From an uncultured Alphaproteobacteria bacterium (GTDB lineage: Bacteria > Pseudomonadota > Alphaproteobacteria > Rs-D84), in NCBI GenBank assembly GCA_949082785.1, contig CARVLU010000004.1, positions 33,852 to 97,851 of the forward strand: DNA of 64,000 bases, read 5' to 3'. The notes below the pieces were generated by a model. It was not told the origin of the DNA and did not search any database. It saw nothing but the letters and a program-made list of their open reading frames with translations. This document shows positions 33,712-42,804 of this stretch, one piece after another. Position numbers and translations under genes: made by a program. Positions within the stretch are counted from its first letter, which is position 1, and every line of letters begins with the position of its first letter.

Positions 33712-34307
33712 AATGTTTTTCGCCCCCCGAACGCCAATGTCAACGTGCCATCGTCCAAGTAATCCAAATCCCCGCCCAGCGGCACACCGGACGCCAGTTC
33801 GGAATACGTCACATCATCGCGCGCGCCGACAACCGACATAACATAGTGCTGGGTTGTTTTCCCTTCGACTGTGTTGGGTAATGCGAAAATAATTTCCGTG
33901 ATTTTTTCGTCTGTGATGCGCGCGGGCAGTGATGCGATATTCAAATCATCGGGGGTGACACCCGCCACACCGGACAATTGCCCGCCCAAAATGTGATAGC
34001 GTCCCTGAAACACCGCAGATTTTTCCAGCGTCCACACGTCTGCCAAATCACGCACCACGGCAATCTGGCCGGTGGCGCGCGCGCCGTCACGACAAAATTC
34101 GCATTTATCCGCCGACGCATCCGTCAACATGCCGCACACCGGGCATGGCGCAATATTTTCCGCCGCGTCCATCAACGCCACCGCCAATGACGACGCGCGT
34201 CCGGTCTTGTCCTGTAACAGGGCCAACACAATACGCTGTGCTGCGCGGTTGCCGACCCGCGGCAACTTGGCAAATTGTTTGATTAACTTTTCAATTTTCG
34301 AATTCAT
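33708..34307 (-). CDS. recR: Recombination mediator RecR
   Basis: This 199-residue protein has an N-terminal HhH region (FAKLPRVGNRAAQRIVLALL), a Cys4 zinc finger (Cys55, Cys58, Cys69, Cys72) and a Toprim domain to about residue 175. It loads RecA at gaps with RecFO. The carboxypeptidase gene ends 11 nt upstream and rsmA overlaps downstream: a three-gene run dacA-recR-rsmA. Confidence 0.95.
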   Translation of the reverse strand: MNSKIEKLIKQFAKLPRVGNRAAQRIVLALLQDKTGRASSLAVALMDAAENIAPCPVCGMLTDASADKCEFCRDGARATGQIAVVRDLADVWTLEKSAVFQGRYHILGGQLSGVAGVTPDDLNIASLPARITDEKITEIIFALPNTVEGKTTQHYVMSVVGARDDVTYSELASGVPLGGDLDYLDDGTLTLAFGGRKTL

Positions 34308-34318
34308 GATATCAGACT

Positions 34319-35431
34319 TTAATGAAATATATAGCAATCGATTCCGACGCCCGCCGCGCGTGATTTCAAATTGGCGGCAGACGCATCCGACAAATTATTG
34401 ACGCGGACACGAAACATGCCGTTGGGCGCGGGTTCAATGGTGGCCGTGACATTTAACGCACTGCGCACACGCGCAACCTGGGTCTGGGCGGCGTCACGCG
34501 ATGCAAACGCGCCGAATTGAACGCCCGCATTGCCCGGCGTGTGGGTGGTCGGCGGCGCCGTGACGGCCGATGCGCGCACGGGCGCGGCGTATGTTGGGGC
34601 CGGTGTCTTGGTCGTTTGGACCGTTACCGGCGCGGTGCCATTGTCCAGCATCGCGAACCCCTTGTTCAGCATGTTTGTCGATACCGCCGCGCGCACATCT
34701 TTGTTTTCCGCCCCCAGCACGACGGAAATCAAGCGGCGGTTTCCCCGCTTTGCCGTCGCCACCAGCGAATATTTGGATTTGTTGGTAAATCCGGTCTTCA
34801 TCCCGTCGCACCCCGGATACATCCCCAACAACCGGTTGCCGTTGGTATATGTTTTGCCGTTATACGTCCACGATTTAATGCCGAAATATTTCCAATACTG
34901 GGGAAAATGTTTATACACCGCCATCGACAACAACGCGATATCGCGCGCGGTTGATAACTGGTCATCATTGGGCAACCCGGATGAATTTTCAAAATTGGTT
35001 TTCGACAATCCGATTTCGGTTGCCACCCGCGTCATCAGGGATGCAAAGTTCCCTTCCTTGCCACCCTTTAAATTTTCGGCCAACACGCGGGCGATGTCAT
35101 TGGCGCTAAGCACGGCGACGGCCTTAATCGCATCTTCGACACTAATCTTGCTGCCGGCGGCAACGCCCAGTTTGACCGGTGACGCATTCGCGGCCGATTG
35201 CGATACAATCAGATAATCATCCAGATGCAGCCGCCCGTGTTCCAACGCATCAAACGTCAGATACAGCGTCATAATTTTGGTCAAACTTGCCGGATAATTT
35301 AAATCGCCCGCATTTTCAGAATACAGCACGCGCCCAGTGTCCATATCGGCGACCAACGCGGCGCGATACCCGCCGGCGTGCGCCGCGCCACACAAACACA
35401 CCAATAAAAAGGCAAGACAGCCAAATCTCAT
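34319..35431 (-). CDS. D-alanyl-D-alanine carboxypeptidase with SPOR domain
   Basis: This 370-residue protein has a signal peptide (about residues 1-19), an S11 penicillin-binding fold with SLTK (49-52), SAN (109-111) and KTG (212-214), a Thr/Pro/Ala-rich linker (about 265-300) and a C-terminal SPOR domain. It trims pentapeptides in peptidoglycan; SPOR targets it to the septum. The promoter -10 ends 7 nt before the ATG with no ribosome site, so the transcript is probably leaderless. Confidence 0.93.
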   Translation of the reverse strand: MRFGCLAFLLVCLCGAAHAGGYRAALVADMDTGRVLYSENAGDLNYPASLTKIMTLYLTFDALEHGRLHLDDYLIVSQSAANASPVKLGVAAGSKISVEDAIKAVAVLSANDIARVLAENLKGGKEGNFASLMTRVATEIGLSKTNFENSSGLPNDDQLSTARDIALLSMAVYKHFPQYWKYFGIKSWTYNGKTYTNGNRLLGMYPGCDGMKTGFTNKSKYSLVATAKRGNRRLISVVLGAENKDVRAAVSTNMLNKGFAMLDNGTAPVTVQTTKTPAPTYAAPVRASAVTAPPTTHTPGNAGVQFGAFASRDAAQTQVARVRSALNVTATIEPAPNGMFRVRVNNLSDASAANLKSRAAGVGIDCYIFH

Positions 35432-35438
35432 ACCCGAA

Positions 35439-35468
35439 ATAATACAAAAAATCCGCCCCCGTGGTCAA
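35439..35468 (-). promoter_or_regulatory. Promoter of the carboxypeptidase gene, inside the pyk terminator
   Basis: TTGACC (35468-35463), 18-nt spacer, TATTAT (35444-35439). The -35 box forms the loop of the pyk terminator hairpin. Confidence 0.65.
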
Positions 35469-35476
35469 GGGCGGAT
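35445..35476 (-). terminator. Intrinsic terminator of pyk
   Basis: Minus-strand ATCCGCCC (35476-35469) pairs with GGGCGGAT (35458-35451), followed by TTTTTT. Confidence 0.85.
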
Positions 35477-35497
35477 ATCACCATCACTGGGGCAAAA

Positions 35498-36868
35498 TTA
35501 TCCCAATTTACGCAGGGAAATTTTTTCACCATCAACGATGACCAGAATACCAGATTCCAGACCGAAATGTTTCGCAGCTGCAACAGCGTCACGGGCATCG
35601 AACATTTTGTCATCACAAACGGAAAATACGCCGCGTGACAGGCACAGCTGGTTTGCAACAACCGCTTCGCGGGCAACGGCATAAACCGGCACATCCGGAC
35701 GACGGCAAGAAATCCAAGTCGCCGCGCGTGTGTCATTTGCAAAGACAACAATCGCCGCCGCCTTGTTCAATTCGGCCATCAACGTTACGGACAACGCCCA
35801 ATCATTTTCCGGCAATTCTTCGGCATCGGACCAATCCTGGCCGTTTTCGATGGAATCTTCGTCGGCATGCTTTAACACCTTGGCCATGGTTTCGACCACG
35901 AACGCCGGGTTATTGCTGATGGTTGTTTCTTCGGATGTCATTGTGGAATCGACATGCAGATACGCCGCCGTCGCGATATCGGAAATTTCCGCGCGGGTCG
36001 GGAATTCACTGCTGACCATCGACCCCAACATCTGTGTCGCCATGATAACTGGTTTGTTCTTTTCACGGCACAGACGGATAATACGACGGGAAATGGCCGG
36101 AACCTGTTCGAACGGCACTTCGACCGCCAAGTCGCCACGGGCAATCATGATGCCGTCTGCAACTTCGACGATGGCATCGATTTTTTCGACCGCCTGGGGG
36201 CGTTCAATTTTGGCAATGATTTTAACCGGGTGCGATGTGCGGGCCTGGATAAATTCGCGTGTTTCAATGACATCTTCGGGTTTCTGGACGAACGAAATCG
36301 CAACGAAATCCGGGTTTTTGGTCAACACATATTCCAGGTCGGCGCGGTCTTTTGCCGTCAGAACGGATGTCGCAACTTCTGTATCGGGCAAATTGAACCC
36401 ACGGCGGGACCAGATTTCCGTCCCGCGGATAACGGTCGCTTCGATGCTGTCGGGGTTAACCTTTTCCACCTTCATTTCAATTTTACCGTCGTTCAGCAAA
36501 ACGCGGTCACCGGGCTTTAACGAATGGATAACATCCAAATCCGGCAACTGAACGCGGTTGGAATTGCCCGGTGTCGGGTCGCTGTCAAAGACGAATTTTT
36601 GACCGGCAACAATCGGGAATTTATCTTCTGTTTCGAAAACGCCGATACGGTGTTTCGGCCCCTGCAAATCGGCCAGAACCGCAACCGGGGAACCAGTTTC
36701 GGCGGAAATTTCACGAATGATGTCGATTTTTTTACCCTGGGCATCGCCAACGTCATGGCTAAAATTCAGGCGGCACACGTTCACGCCGGCGGCAATCATT
36801 TTAGACAAGACTTCTTTGCTTTCGCTGTTCGGTCCGATGGACGAAGTGATTTTTGTAAATTTTTTCAT
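35498..36868 (-). CDS. pyk: Pyruvate kinase
   Basis: This 456-residue protein converts phosphoenolpyruvate and ADP to pyruvate and ATP. Signature region IIAKIERPQAVEKIDAI with the catalytic Lys, the metal-binding GIMIARGDLAVE, and the K+/ADP-site segment VCRLNFSH near the N-terminus are all present. The start MKKFTKITSSIG was chosen; upstream frame is noise. Monocistronic, with its own terminator. Confidence 0.96.
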   Translation of the reverse strand: MKKFTKITSSIGPNSESKEVLSKMIAAGVNVCRLNFSHDVGDAQGKKIDIIREISAETGSPVAVLADLQGPKHRIGVFETEDKFPIVAGQKFVFDSDPTPGNSNRVQLPDLDVIHSLKPGDRVLLNDGKIEMKVEKVNPDSIEATVIRGTEIWSRRGFNLPDTEVATSVLTAKDRADLEYVLTKNPDFVAISFVQKPEDVIETREFIQARTSHPVKIIAKIERPQAVEKIDAIVEVADGIMIARGDLAVEVPFEQVPAISRRIIRLCREKNKPVIMATQMLGSMVSSEFPTRAEISDIATAAYLHVDSTMTSEETTISNNPAFVVETMAKVLKHADEDSIENGQDWSDAEELPENDWALSVTLMAELNKAAAIVVFANDTRAATWISCRRPDVPVYAVAREAVVANQLCLSRGVFSVCDDKMFDARDAVAAAKHFGLESGILVIVDGEKISLRKLG

Positions 36869-36937
36869 TTTTGTTTCCTTGATTTTTGCGTTTATTGATA
36901 TATCATAAACTTTTGAAATAAACAAGGGGAAATCTTG

Positions 36938-37189
36938 ATGATGAAAAATCCAAATCACGGTGCCATTGACAACGAACAATTGGTCAGCATTATCGAACGT
37001 ATCGAAAAACTGAACGAAGACACGGCGTCCATCGCCGCCGATATCAAGGAAATTTACAGCGAAGCGAAAAGTGCCGGCTTTGACCCGAAATACATCCGCC
37101 AGATGATCCGCCTGCGCAAGCTGGATCCGGATGAACTGGACGAAGCGGACGAATTAACCAAAATGTACCGCAACGCGTTGGGGATTTAA
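36938..37189 (+). CDS. gapR: GapR-like nucleoid protein (DUF2312)
   Basis: This 83-residue protein has an N-terminal coiled coil (NEQLVSIIERIEKLNEDTAS) and the conserved DIKEIYSEAKSAGFDPKYIR block. In Caulobacter GapR clamps overtwisted DNA ahead of replication and transcription; the family is largely alphaproteobacterial. The ATG at 36938 has AAGGGG 8 nt upstream. Its stop overlaps the next start in TAATG. Confidence 0.92.
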   Translation: MMKNPNHGAIDNEQLVSIIERIEKLNEDTASIAADIKEIYSEAKSAGFDPKYIRQMIRLRKLDPDELDEADELTKMYRNALGI

Positions 37190-37503
37190 TGAAATCCTTT
37201 ACCCGTAAAATCGAAGATTTTGACTGCGCCCATTGCGGCGCAGTCGTTCATGGCAACGGATACACCAACCATTGCCCCAATTGTCTGTGGTCGCGTCACG
37301 TGGACAACAACCCGGGCGACCGCGCGGCCACGTGCCACGGGATGATGCCGCCCATTTCTGCCCAGCCCGAATCCGACCATTTTATCATCACCCACAAATG
37401 CGAAAAATGTGGCAAGATAAAGCGGCAACGAACCACCGACGCCGACAACATGGACGCCATTATCGCATTAATGTCGGACAATACTTTTATTTTTGGCAAA
37501 TAA
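37189..37503 (+). CDS. RNHCP-domain zinc-ribbon protein
   Basis: This 104-residue protein has Cys13/Cys16, Cys29/Cys32 and Cys71/Cys74 pairs plus Cys49. The segment YTNHCPNCLWSRHVD is the RNHCP domain hallmark (R-N-H-C-P replaced by T-N-H-C-P). The family is thought to bind nucleic acid through zinc ribbons; function is undefined. Translation is coupled to gapR through a 1-nt TAATG overlap. Confidence 0.75.
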   Translation: MKSFTRKIEDFDCAHCGAVVHGNGYTNHCPNCLWSRHVDNNPGDRAATCHGMMPPISAQPESDHFIITHKCEKCGKIKRQRTTDADNMDAIIALMSDNTFIFGK

Positions 37504-37506
37504 TCA

Positions 37507-37536
37507 TTGCATGGAATGGATATAAATTCCTATACT
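37507..37536 (+). promoter_or_regulatory. Promoter giving leaderless comEC mRNA
   Basis: TTGCAT (37507-37512), 18-nt spacer, TATACT (37531-37536); the ATG begins 6 nt later. Confidence 0.6.
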
Positions 37537-37542
37537 TTATCC

Positions 37543-39498
37543 ATGCGGGAATTTATCAGCGAACAATTTCAAAACCGTTTTCTGTGGGCGCCGTTTCTGA
37601 TGGCGTTTGGTGCGGCGCTGTATTTCACGTTGAACGGTGAACCGCCACTGCCGTGCCCGGTGCTGTTTGCGATTGCGATGCTGGCGGGTGCATTCGCGCC
37701 ACGCGTGCCGACATTGTTGCGTGGCATTTTACTGTTGGGGTTTGGATTTTGTTATGCGGCGGCGTTCACGCATGTTATCGACACACCGCAAATCACACGC
37801 AATTTGCGCGACCTGGAAATTTCCGGTACAATCACAAAAATTGATTACACCGATACGAAAACACGCATCTATATCCGTATTCCGGCCAACCTGATTAACC
37901 GCGATATTTCCGAAAACCGCACGGCAACGGTTCGGGTGTCAATGTCTGAAATCCCGACGCCCGTGCACATCGGCGACACAATTGATGCGCGCGTCACACT
38001 GTTTCGTCCCGCATCCAGTTACATGCCCGAAACATTCGATTATGCCCGTTGGGCGTATTTCAACGGATTGTCCGCAACCGGCTTTGTCCAGGATTATTCG
38101 ATTACATCCACACGCACATACAATATAAACACACTGCGCGATTATATTCACGGGAAATCCGATTCATTTCTGGCCGACACGCTGGTTCTGGGATATAAAT
38201 CCGCATTACCGGATGACGACCGCACAATTTGGACGACAAACGGTGTGGGTCACGTCTGGTCCATCAGTGGATTTCACATGACACTGGTGTCGGGTTGGTT
38301 GTTCGCATTCTTTTACCTAATCTTTCGCACTATTGCACCCATAACGCGGCGCGTACCCGCACGGATTCCCGCCATGATTTGCGCATGGTTCGGACTGTTG
38401 TTTTATTTGTTCATATCGGGCGGCGGGATTGCGACCATTCGCGCGTTCTTGATGACGTCATTGGTATTTGCCGCATTTGTGTCGGGCCGCGAAGCCCTGT
38501 CGATGCGCAACATTTGCCTGGCGTTTTGTTTGATATTCCTGATTAATCCGCACTATGTGATGCAACCGGGATTTCAATTATCGTTTTCCGCGGTGTTCGG
38601 TTTGATTTGGTATTTCAGAAATTCCACATATCAAAAGCGCACAGTGATTCAGCGTATCCGTCGCGCCATCGCCGCCGCCGCAATGACATCCATTATCGCA
38701 ACAATCTTTACCACGCCGTTTGTGGCCGCACATTTCTATCAATTCCCGACATATTCGTTGGTGGGTAATCTGATTTTGTTGCCACTGTTTTCAGTGGCGA
38801 TTATGCCGCTGGTCATGCTGGGGACGGTGACGGCGACACTGGGATGGACGGGACCATTAATGTTGGCTGAAATGATTTATCACGGGGCGTTGGCGGTTGC
38901 GACGAAAATCGCGGCACTGCCACTGGCCGTCATTTTGACGCCACATATTCCAAACATCGCCATTGTGTTTATGATTGTGGGATTTCTGTGTTTGATGTTT
39001 ATCCGCGCGACGCGTCCAAAAATAAATTACATCCTGTGCGCGTCATTTATCGGCATTGGTGTGGTGATAACCGCCCTGGCACCGCGGCCGATATTCTTTG
39101 CCACGCACGACCACGAATTAATCGCATTTGTTGCACCCGACGGCAAACTGGAATTTAACAAAGCCCGCGCATCCAACCACTTCTTTGCGTTCGACACGTG
39201 GAAGCAAATAAACACAGAACCAACCGCAACACCAAATCGTCGCCGTAAATGCGTACGCGGTGTTTGCATATTTGAAACCCAAAATTGGACACTGGCATAT
39301 ACCCAGAAATTTGTGCCCACCATGAACAACATTGCAAAATTCTGTCGTGACGAATCGATTGATTACATTGTGTCGTACTTTGACATCGACGCGCCGGGTT
39401 GCAATCACAAAATTTTGCGTGGCGCATTTTCAATTTACAAATCTGGTCGCGTGAAGTATCACGTTACGCGTCGGCCGTGGCATAATCCGCGCCGATAA
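37543..39498 (+). CDS. comEC: ComEC/Rec2-family DNA-uptake channel
   Basis: This polytopic protein (651 residues from the preferred ATG) has an N-terminal DUF4131-like part and the competence domain with VGHVWSISGFHMTLVSGW, the (S/A)GxH motif, and ISGGGIATIRAFLM. It lacks a full metallo-beta-lactamase domain, as do many alphaproteobacterial ComEC proteins. It would pass single-stranded DNA through the inner membrane. Start: no ribosome site exists for any upstream codon, whereas the -10 box sits 6 nt before this ATG. The 3' end overlaps truA tail-to-tail by 35 nt. Confidence 0.88.
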   Translation: MREFISEQFQNRFLWAPFLMAFGAALYFTLNGEPPLPCPVLFAIAMLAGAFAPRVPTLLRGILLLGFGFCYAAAFTHVIDTPQITRNLRDLEISGTITKIDYTDTKTRIYIRIPANLINRDISENRTATVRVSMSEIPTPVHIGDTIDARVTLFRPASSYMPETFDYARWAYFNGLSATGFVQDYSITSTRTYNINTLRDYIHGKSDSFLADTLVLGYKSALPDDDRTIWTTNGVGHVWSISGFHMTLVSGWLFAFFYLIFRTIAPITRRVPARIPAMICAWFGLLFYLFISGGGIATIRAFLMTSLVFAAFVSGREALSMRNICLAFCLIFLINPHYVMQPGFQLSFSAVFGLIWYFRNSTYQKRTVIQRIRRAIAAAAMTSIIATIFTTPFVAAHFYQFPTYSLVGNLILLPLFSVAIMPLVMLGTVTATLGWTGPLMLAEMIYHGALAVATKIAALPLAVILTPHIPNIAIVFMIVGFLCLMFIRATRPKINYILCASFIGIGVVITALAPRPIFFATHDHELIAFVAPDGKLEFNKARASNHFFAFDTWKQINTEPTATPNRRRKCVRGVCIFETQNWTLAYTQKFVPTMNNIAKFCRDESIDYIVSYFDIDAPGCNHKILRGAFSIYKSGRVKYHVTRRPWHNPRR

Positions 39499-40210
39499 AA
39501 TACAGCCCCGATGCCGGCGCCGTCGGCCCGGCCGCCGACCGCGCGCGCGCCGCAAAGATTTCATCAATATCAAACGGTTTGCCCAATCCAATTTCGACCA
39601 GTGTACCGACCATATTGCGCACCATGTGGTGCAGGAAAGATTGTGCGGAAAATTCAAAAATAATTTCATCCCCCCGACGCGTAACGCGGGCCACATCCAA
39701 TGTTTTCATGGGGCTTTTCGCCTGGCACTGGCTGGCGCGGAAACTGGTGAAATCATGCGCACCGATTAATTTTTCAGCGGCCCGTTCCATCGCATCCACA
39801 TCCAATTCGCGCGGCACCCACCACACGCGATTTTTATTCAACACCGCCGGCGCGCGACGATTTAAAACAACATATCTGTAATGACGCCCGCGACATGAAA
39901 ACCGCGCATGGAAATCATCGGGAACAACCGCGCAATCCAAAACCACGACCGGCCGCCCCACCAGATAGAAATTCAGTGCCCGCATAACGGTATCCGGACC
40001 ATATCCGCCATCAATATCGACGTGCGCCACCATGGCGGTGGCATGCACCCCCGCGTCCGTGCGCCCGGCCGCAACAACATCGGCATCAGCCCCACAGAAT
40101 GATTTTATCGCATCCTGTAACAGCGATTGCACGGACGGCCCCTGGTGGTTTTGCTGCCACCCGATTAAATCCGTTCCGTCATATTCCAAAATCAGTTTGT
40201 AACGCGTCAT
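39464..40210 (-). CDS. truA: tRNA pseudouridine(38-40) synthase
   Basis: This 248-residue protein has the catalytic Asp52 in AAGRTDAGVHA and the family blocks SFLHHMVRNMVGTL and GRPVVVLDCAVVPDDFHARF. It modifies the tRNA anticodon stem. It follows fmt with a 1-nt TAATG overlap: third gene of the def-fmt-truA operon. Confidence 0.96.
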   Translation of the reverse strand: MTRYKLILEYDGTDLIGWQQNHQGPSVQSLLQDAIKSFCGADADVVAAGRTDAGVHATAMVAHVDIDGGYGPDTVMRALNFYLVGRPVVVLDCAVVPDDFHARFSCRGRHYRYVVLNRRAPAVLNKNRVWWVPRELDVDAMERAAEKLIGAHDFTSFRASQCQAKSPMKTLDVARVTRRGDEIIFEFSAQSFLHHMVRNMVGTLVEIGLGKPFDIDEIFAARARSAAGPTAPASGLYFIGADYATADA

Positions 40211-41019
40211 TATTGTCCGTATTTAATTTCTGCCCCGCGCAGTCCATTGACAAAGCTTTTCCAATCCATGGGCTTTTTCCCGGCGGGCTGAATCTGGATG
40301 ATTTCCAGATGCCCGTCCGCATTAACGCGGGTCTGCAAAATCTTGACATCCATACCGTTGATTTTTGTCCGCCCCGCGCCCAAGGCCCGAATTTGATTAT
40401 GAATATCGCGCGCGCTGCGCGACCAATCAATAATTTCGTCGTCGCCGGTAAATTTGCGCGTAAATGTGGGCGCGCCCACCTGTGGGACGGCGCCATACGC
40501 CGCGGGATTGCCCAGATATTCGGTCAGCATTTGCGCCCCGATTTCCGACACGCGCCGTTCAATGTCTGCGTTGGTGTCATCTTCGCCGATATCAAAGGGC
40601 ACCCGCATATAAACATCACCCGCATCCATTTCGGCCGTCACCTGCATCAGACAGATTTCAGATGACGCGTCGCCATTATACAACGCGGTGCGTATCGGCG
40701 ACGGCCCACGGTATTTGGGCAATGCACTTGGGTGAATATTCACGCACGGCGCCGAATTCAAAACATTGTCGCGCAAAATTACCCCATATGAAATGACAAC
40801 CACCATATCGGGATTGTAATTATATTGGCGAATGCTGGTATGAACGGTCAACCCATGGGCATCGGCCCATTGGTGCACCGGCGATTGGGTCAAGACCTGT
40901 TTCCGGCCGACGGGTTTGGGCGCGCGCGTGAACACCGCAACAATTTCATGACCCGCGCAGCGAACGGCGTCAAAAATCGGCACGACAAAATCGTTTGTTC
41001 CCATTAATACCAGTTTCAT
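40210..41019 (-). CDS. fmt: Methionyl-tRNA formyltransferase (short)
   Basis: This 269-residue protein formylates initiator tRNA. Catalytic Asn94, His96 (NIHPSALPKYRGPSPI) and Asp132 (AEMDAGDVYM) are present. The family is usually about 310 residues; the C-terminal OB-like tRNA-binding domain is shortened by about 40 residues but the gene ends cleanly in an overlap with truA, so this looks like natural reduction. It overlaps def by 4 nt (ATGA). Confidence 0.94.
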   Translation of the reverse strand: MKLVLMGTNDFVVPIFDAVRCAGHEIVAVFTRAPKPVGRKQVLTQSPVHQWADAHGLTVHTSIRQYNYNPDMVVVISYGVILRDNVLNSAPCVNIHPSALPKYRGPSPIRTALYNGDASSEICLMQVTAEMDAGDVYMRVPFDIGEDDTNADIERRVSEIGAQMLTEYLGNPAAYGAVPQVGAPTFTRKFTGDDEIIDWSRSARDIHNQIRALGAGRTKINGMDVKILQTRVNADGHLEIIQIQPAGKKPMDWKSFVNGLRGAEIKYGQ

Positions 41020-41519
41020 GATTTGCGTCTCCGAACCTTGCGCATTAACATTTCGCGTTTAATGGGCGACAGATAATCAATAAACAGTTTGCCATCCAGA
41101 TGGTCGGTTTCATGCTGGACAATGCGGGCGGGCATGCCCGACATTTGGGCGCGCATTTTTTTGCCCGTTTCGTCCGTCCATTCGACGTCCACACATTTGG
41201 GGCGCACCACATTGGAATACACCGGCAGATTATCCGCCCCCAGCACCGACAGACACCCTTCTTCCATGACGCACGTGTCGGCGCTGCGCCGTGTGATAAC
41301 GGGGTTCAACATTTTAAAGACCGTATTGGTATCCGGGTCCATCATGACCAAGAACCGCTGTAATAATCCCACCTGGGGGGCGGCCAACCCGACGCCGTTT
41401 TGGGCGTGCATCATGCGGACCATTTCGTCCAGCGTATCCAAAATTTCCGGGGTGATTTTATCGATTGGCGTGCATACCGACCGCAACACCAAATCCCCGC
41501 AAAGTTTCATTTGCAACAT
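41016..41519 (-). CDS. def: Peptide deformylase
   Basis: This 167-residue metalloenzyme removes the N-formyl group from nascent proteins. Motif 1 GVGLAAPQ is at 42-49, motif 2 EEGCLS with metal ligand Cys89, motif 3 HETDH at 136-140. AAGGAA lies 7 nt before the chosen ATG. First gene of def-fmt-truA; the operon couples addition and removal of the formyl group. Confidence 0.96.
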   Translation of the reverse strand: MLQMKLCGDLVLRSVCTPIDKITPEILDTLDEMVRMMHAQNGVGLAAPQVGLLQRFLVMMDPDTNTVFKMLNPVITRRSADTCVMEEGCLSVLGADNLPVYSNVVRPKCVDVEWTDETGKKMRAQMSGMPARIVQHETDHLDGKLFIDYLSPIKREMLMRKVRRRKS

Positions 41520-41561
41520 CAATAATTCCTTTTATAATGGATTTTATCAAAGGATTGGGAA

Positions 41562-42431
41562 ATGACAACTTATATTTTAATCTTGCTGGTGGTGATTGTG
41601 GTGCTGTTGATTGCGGTGCTGATGCGGCCCGTAACGGTGGATTTATCGGCCCTGCGCGAAGATAACAGCCGTCTGCGCGAACGACTGGCTGAACGTCTGG
41701 GGGCATTGGCGCAAAACGCCACGGAATTAAAGAATATCAGTGCCGACATCGCGAATTTCAAAAACATCCTGATGGGCAACAAACAGGCCCGCGGCACATT
41801 CGGCGAACGCCAACTGGAAGATATTGTGGCCGACATCATGCCGCCGGAAACATACGCGTTTCAGTGCGTACTGGAAACGGGCGTGCGGCCGGACTGCGTC
41901 ATTCGTCTGCCATATCCGCCGGGGGACATGATAATCGACAGCAAATTCCCGTTGGAAAGTTACGCCCGCCTGCACGAAGACAATATTTATCGCAAACAAT
42001 TTGAACTGGACGTGCGCAAGCATATTGACGCCATCGCGGAAAAATATATTATCCCGGGCCGCACCGCGGAATCGGCGATGATGTTTATCGCATCGGAATC
42101 AATTTTCGAAACATTGCACCGTGAATTTCCGGGCGCGGTGGATTACGCCGCACGCAAACGGGTTTTTATTGTATCCCCATCCACACTGTGGGCGACATTG
42201 AACACCATCCGCGCGGTATTGTCGGACATCAAAATTAAACGCGTCGCCGCGCAAATCAAAAAAGAATTGGATTACCTGTTAACAGACCTGGGGCGGTTGG
42301 CGGACCGGGCGGGCAATTTACAGCGTCACTTTGACCAAACCACGTCGGACATCGACCAATTGCAAACATCTATTAAAAAAATTACGCCGCGCGCGGAAAA
42401 ATTGCGGGAACTGGATTTCGGCGAAGAATAA
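41562..42431 (+). CDS. rmuC: RmuC-family protein
   Basis: This 289-residue protein has an N-terminal membrane helix (about 3-21), a short coiled coil (about 28-70) and the RmuC nuclease-like domain (GTFGERQLEDIVADIMPPE, FPLESYARL, RVFIVSPSTLWATLNTI). The family limits recombination at inverted repeats in E. coli; it is shorter than the 475-residue E. coli protein, mainly in the coiled coil. That is notable because this window carries long inverted repeats. Confidence 0.9.
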   Translation: MTTYILILLVVIVVLLIAVLMRPVTVDLSALREDNSRLRERLAERLGALAQNATELKNISADIANFKNILMGNKQARGTFGERQLEDIVADIMPPETYAFQCVLETGVRPDCVIRLPYPPGDMIIDSKFPLESYARLHEDNIYRKQFELDVRKHIDAIAEKYIIPGRTAESAMMFIASESIFETLHREFPGAVDYAARKRVFIVSPSTLWATLNTIRAVLSDIKIKRVAAQIKKELDYLLTDLGRLADRAGNLQRHFDQTTSDIDQLQTSIKKITPRAEKLRELDFGEE

Positions 42432-42458
42432 AAATACCGGCATTTGCCGGTGTTTTTA
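42431..42458. terminator. Terminator between rmuC and converging gene
   Basis: ACCGGC/GCCGGT hairpin with A-rich and T-rich flanks. Confidence 0.75.
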
Positions 42459-42764
42459 TTTCTTTTTTGTGGTGCGTTTTCTGCGTGCGGGCGCGGGTTC
42501 AGTTGCACCGCCCCCCGCCAGAATTTGCATCTGCATTTGCATGATTGTTTTTTGATTTTGTTGAATTAAATTTTCTTTGTCCCGGATAACATCCAACAAC
42601 CGATCGTTTTCCAATTGCACCTTTTGCAATTCGCGGCGCCCCAGAACAATCTGGTCGGACATTTGACGGCGGCGGCCCCGGTTAAACAGCGACGTTACCA
42701 CCGCGCCAACCAACGCCCCGCTGGCCGCACTGATTAAATCAAACAAAGTATCTATCAAAGGCAT
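42456..42764 (-). CDS. Membrane-anchored coiled-coil hypothetical protein
   Basis: This 102-residue protein has an N-terminal hydrophobic segment (about residues 3-27, rich in Ala/Gly/Val), a long coiled coil (RRELQKVQLENDRLLDVIRD to about residue 80, with Gln/Met-rich heptads) and a basic Arg/Lys/Thr tail. No family was recognised. It ends against the shared terminator with rmuC. Confidence 0.65.
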   Translation of the reverse strand: MPLIDTLFDLISAASGALVGAVVTSLFNRGRRRQMSDQIVLGRRELQKVQLENDRLLDVIRDKENLIQQNQKTIMQMQMQILAGGGATEPAPARRKRTTKKK

Positions 42765-42788
42765 GCCCCCATATTATCATGGGGGCAT
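42762..42788. terminator. Palindromic hairpin upstream of the coiled-coil gene
   Basis: ATGCCCCCAT and ATGGGGGCAT form a perfect 10-bp stem; likely ends the minus-strand HAD gene although the T run is weak. Confidence 0.5.
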
Positions 42789-42804
42789 CCTGTTTTCATT
42801 CGGA

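Noticed and set aside
39464..39498. Misassembly at the comEC/truA overlap
   Set aside because: Both C-termini are intact and a 35-nt tail-to-tail overlap is plausible; the tsaC/glycosylase pair shows the same habit.
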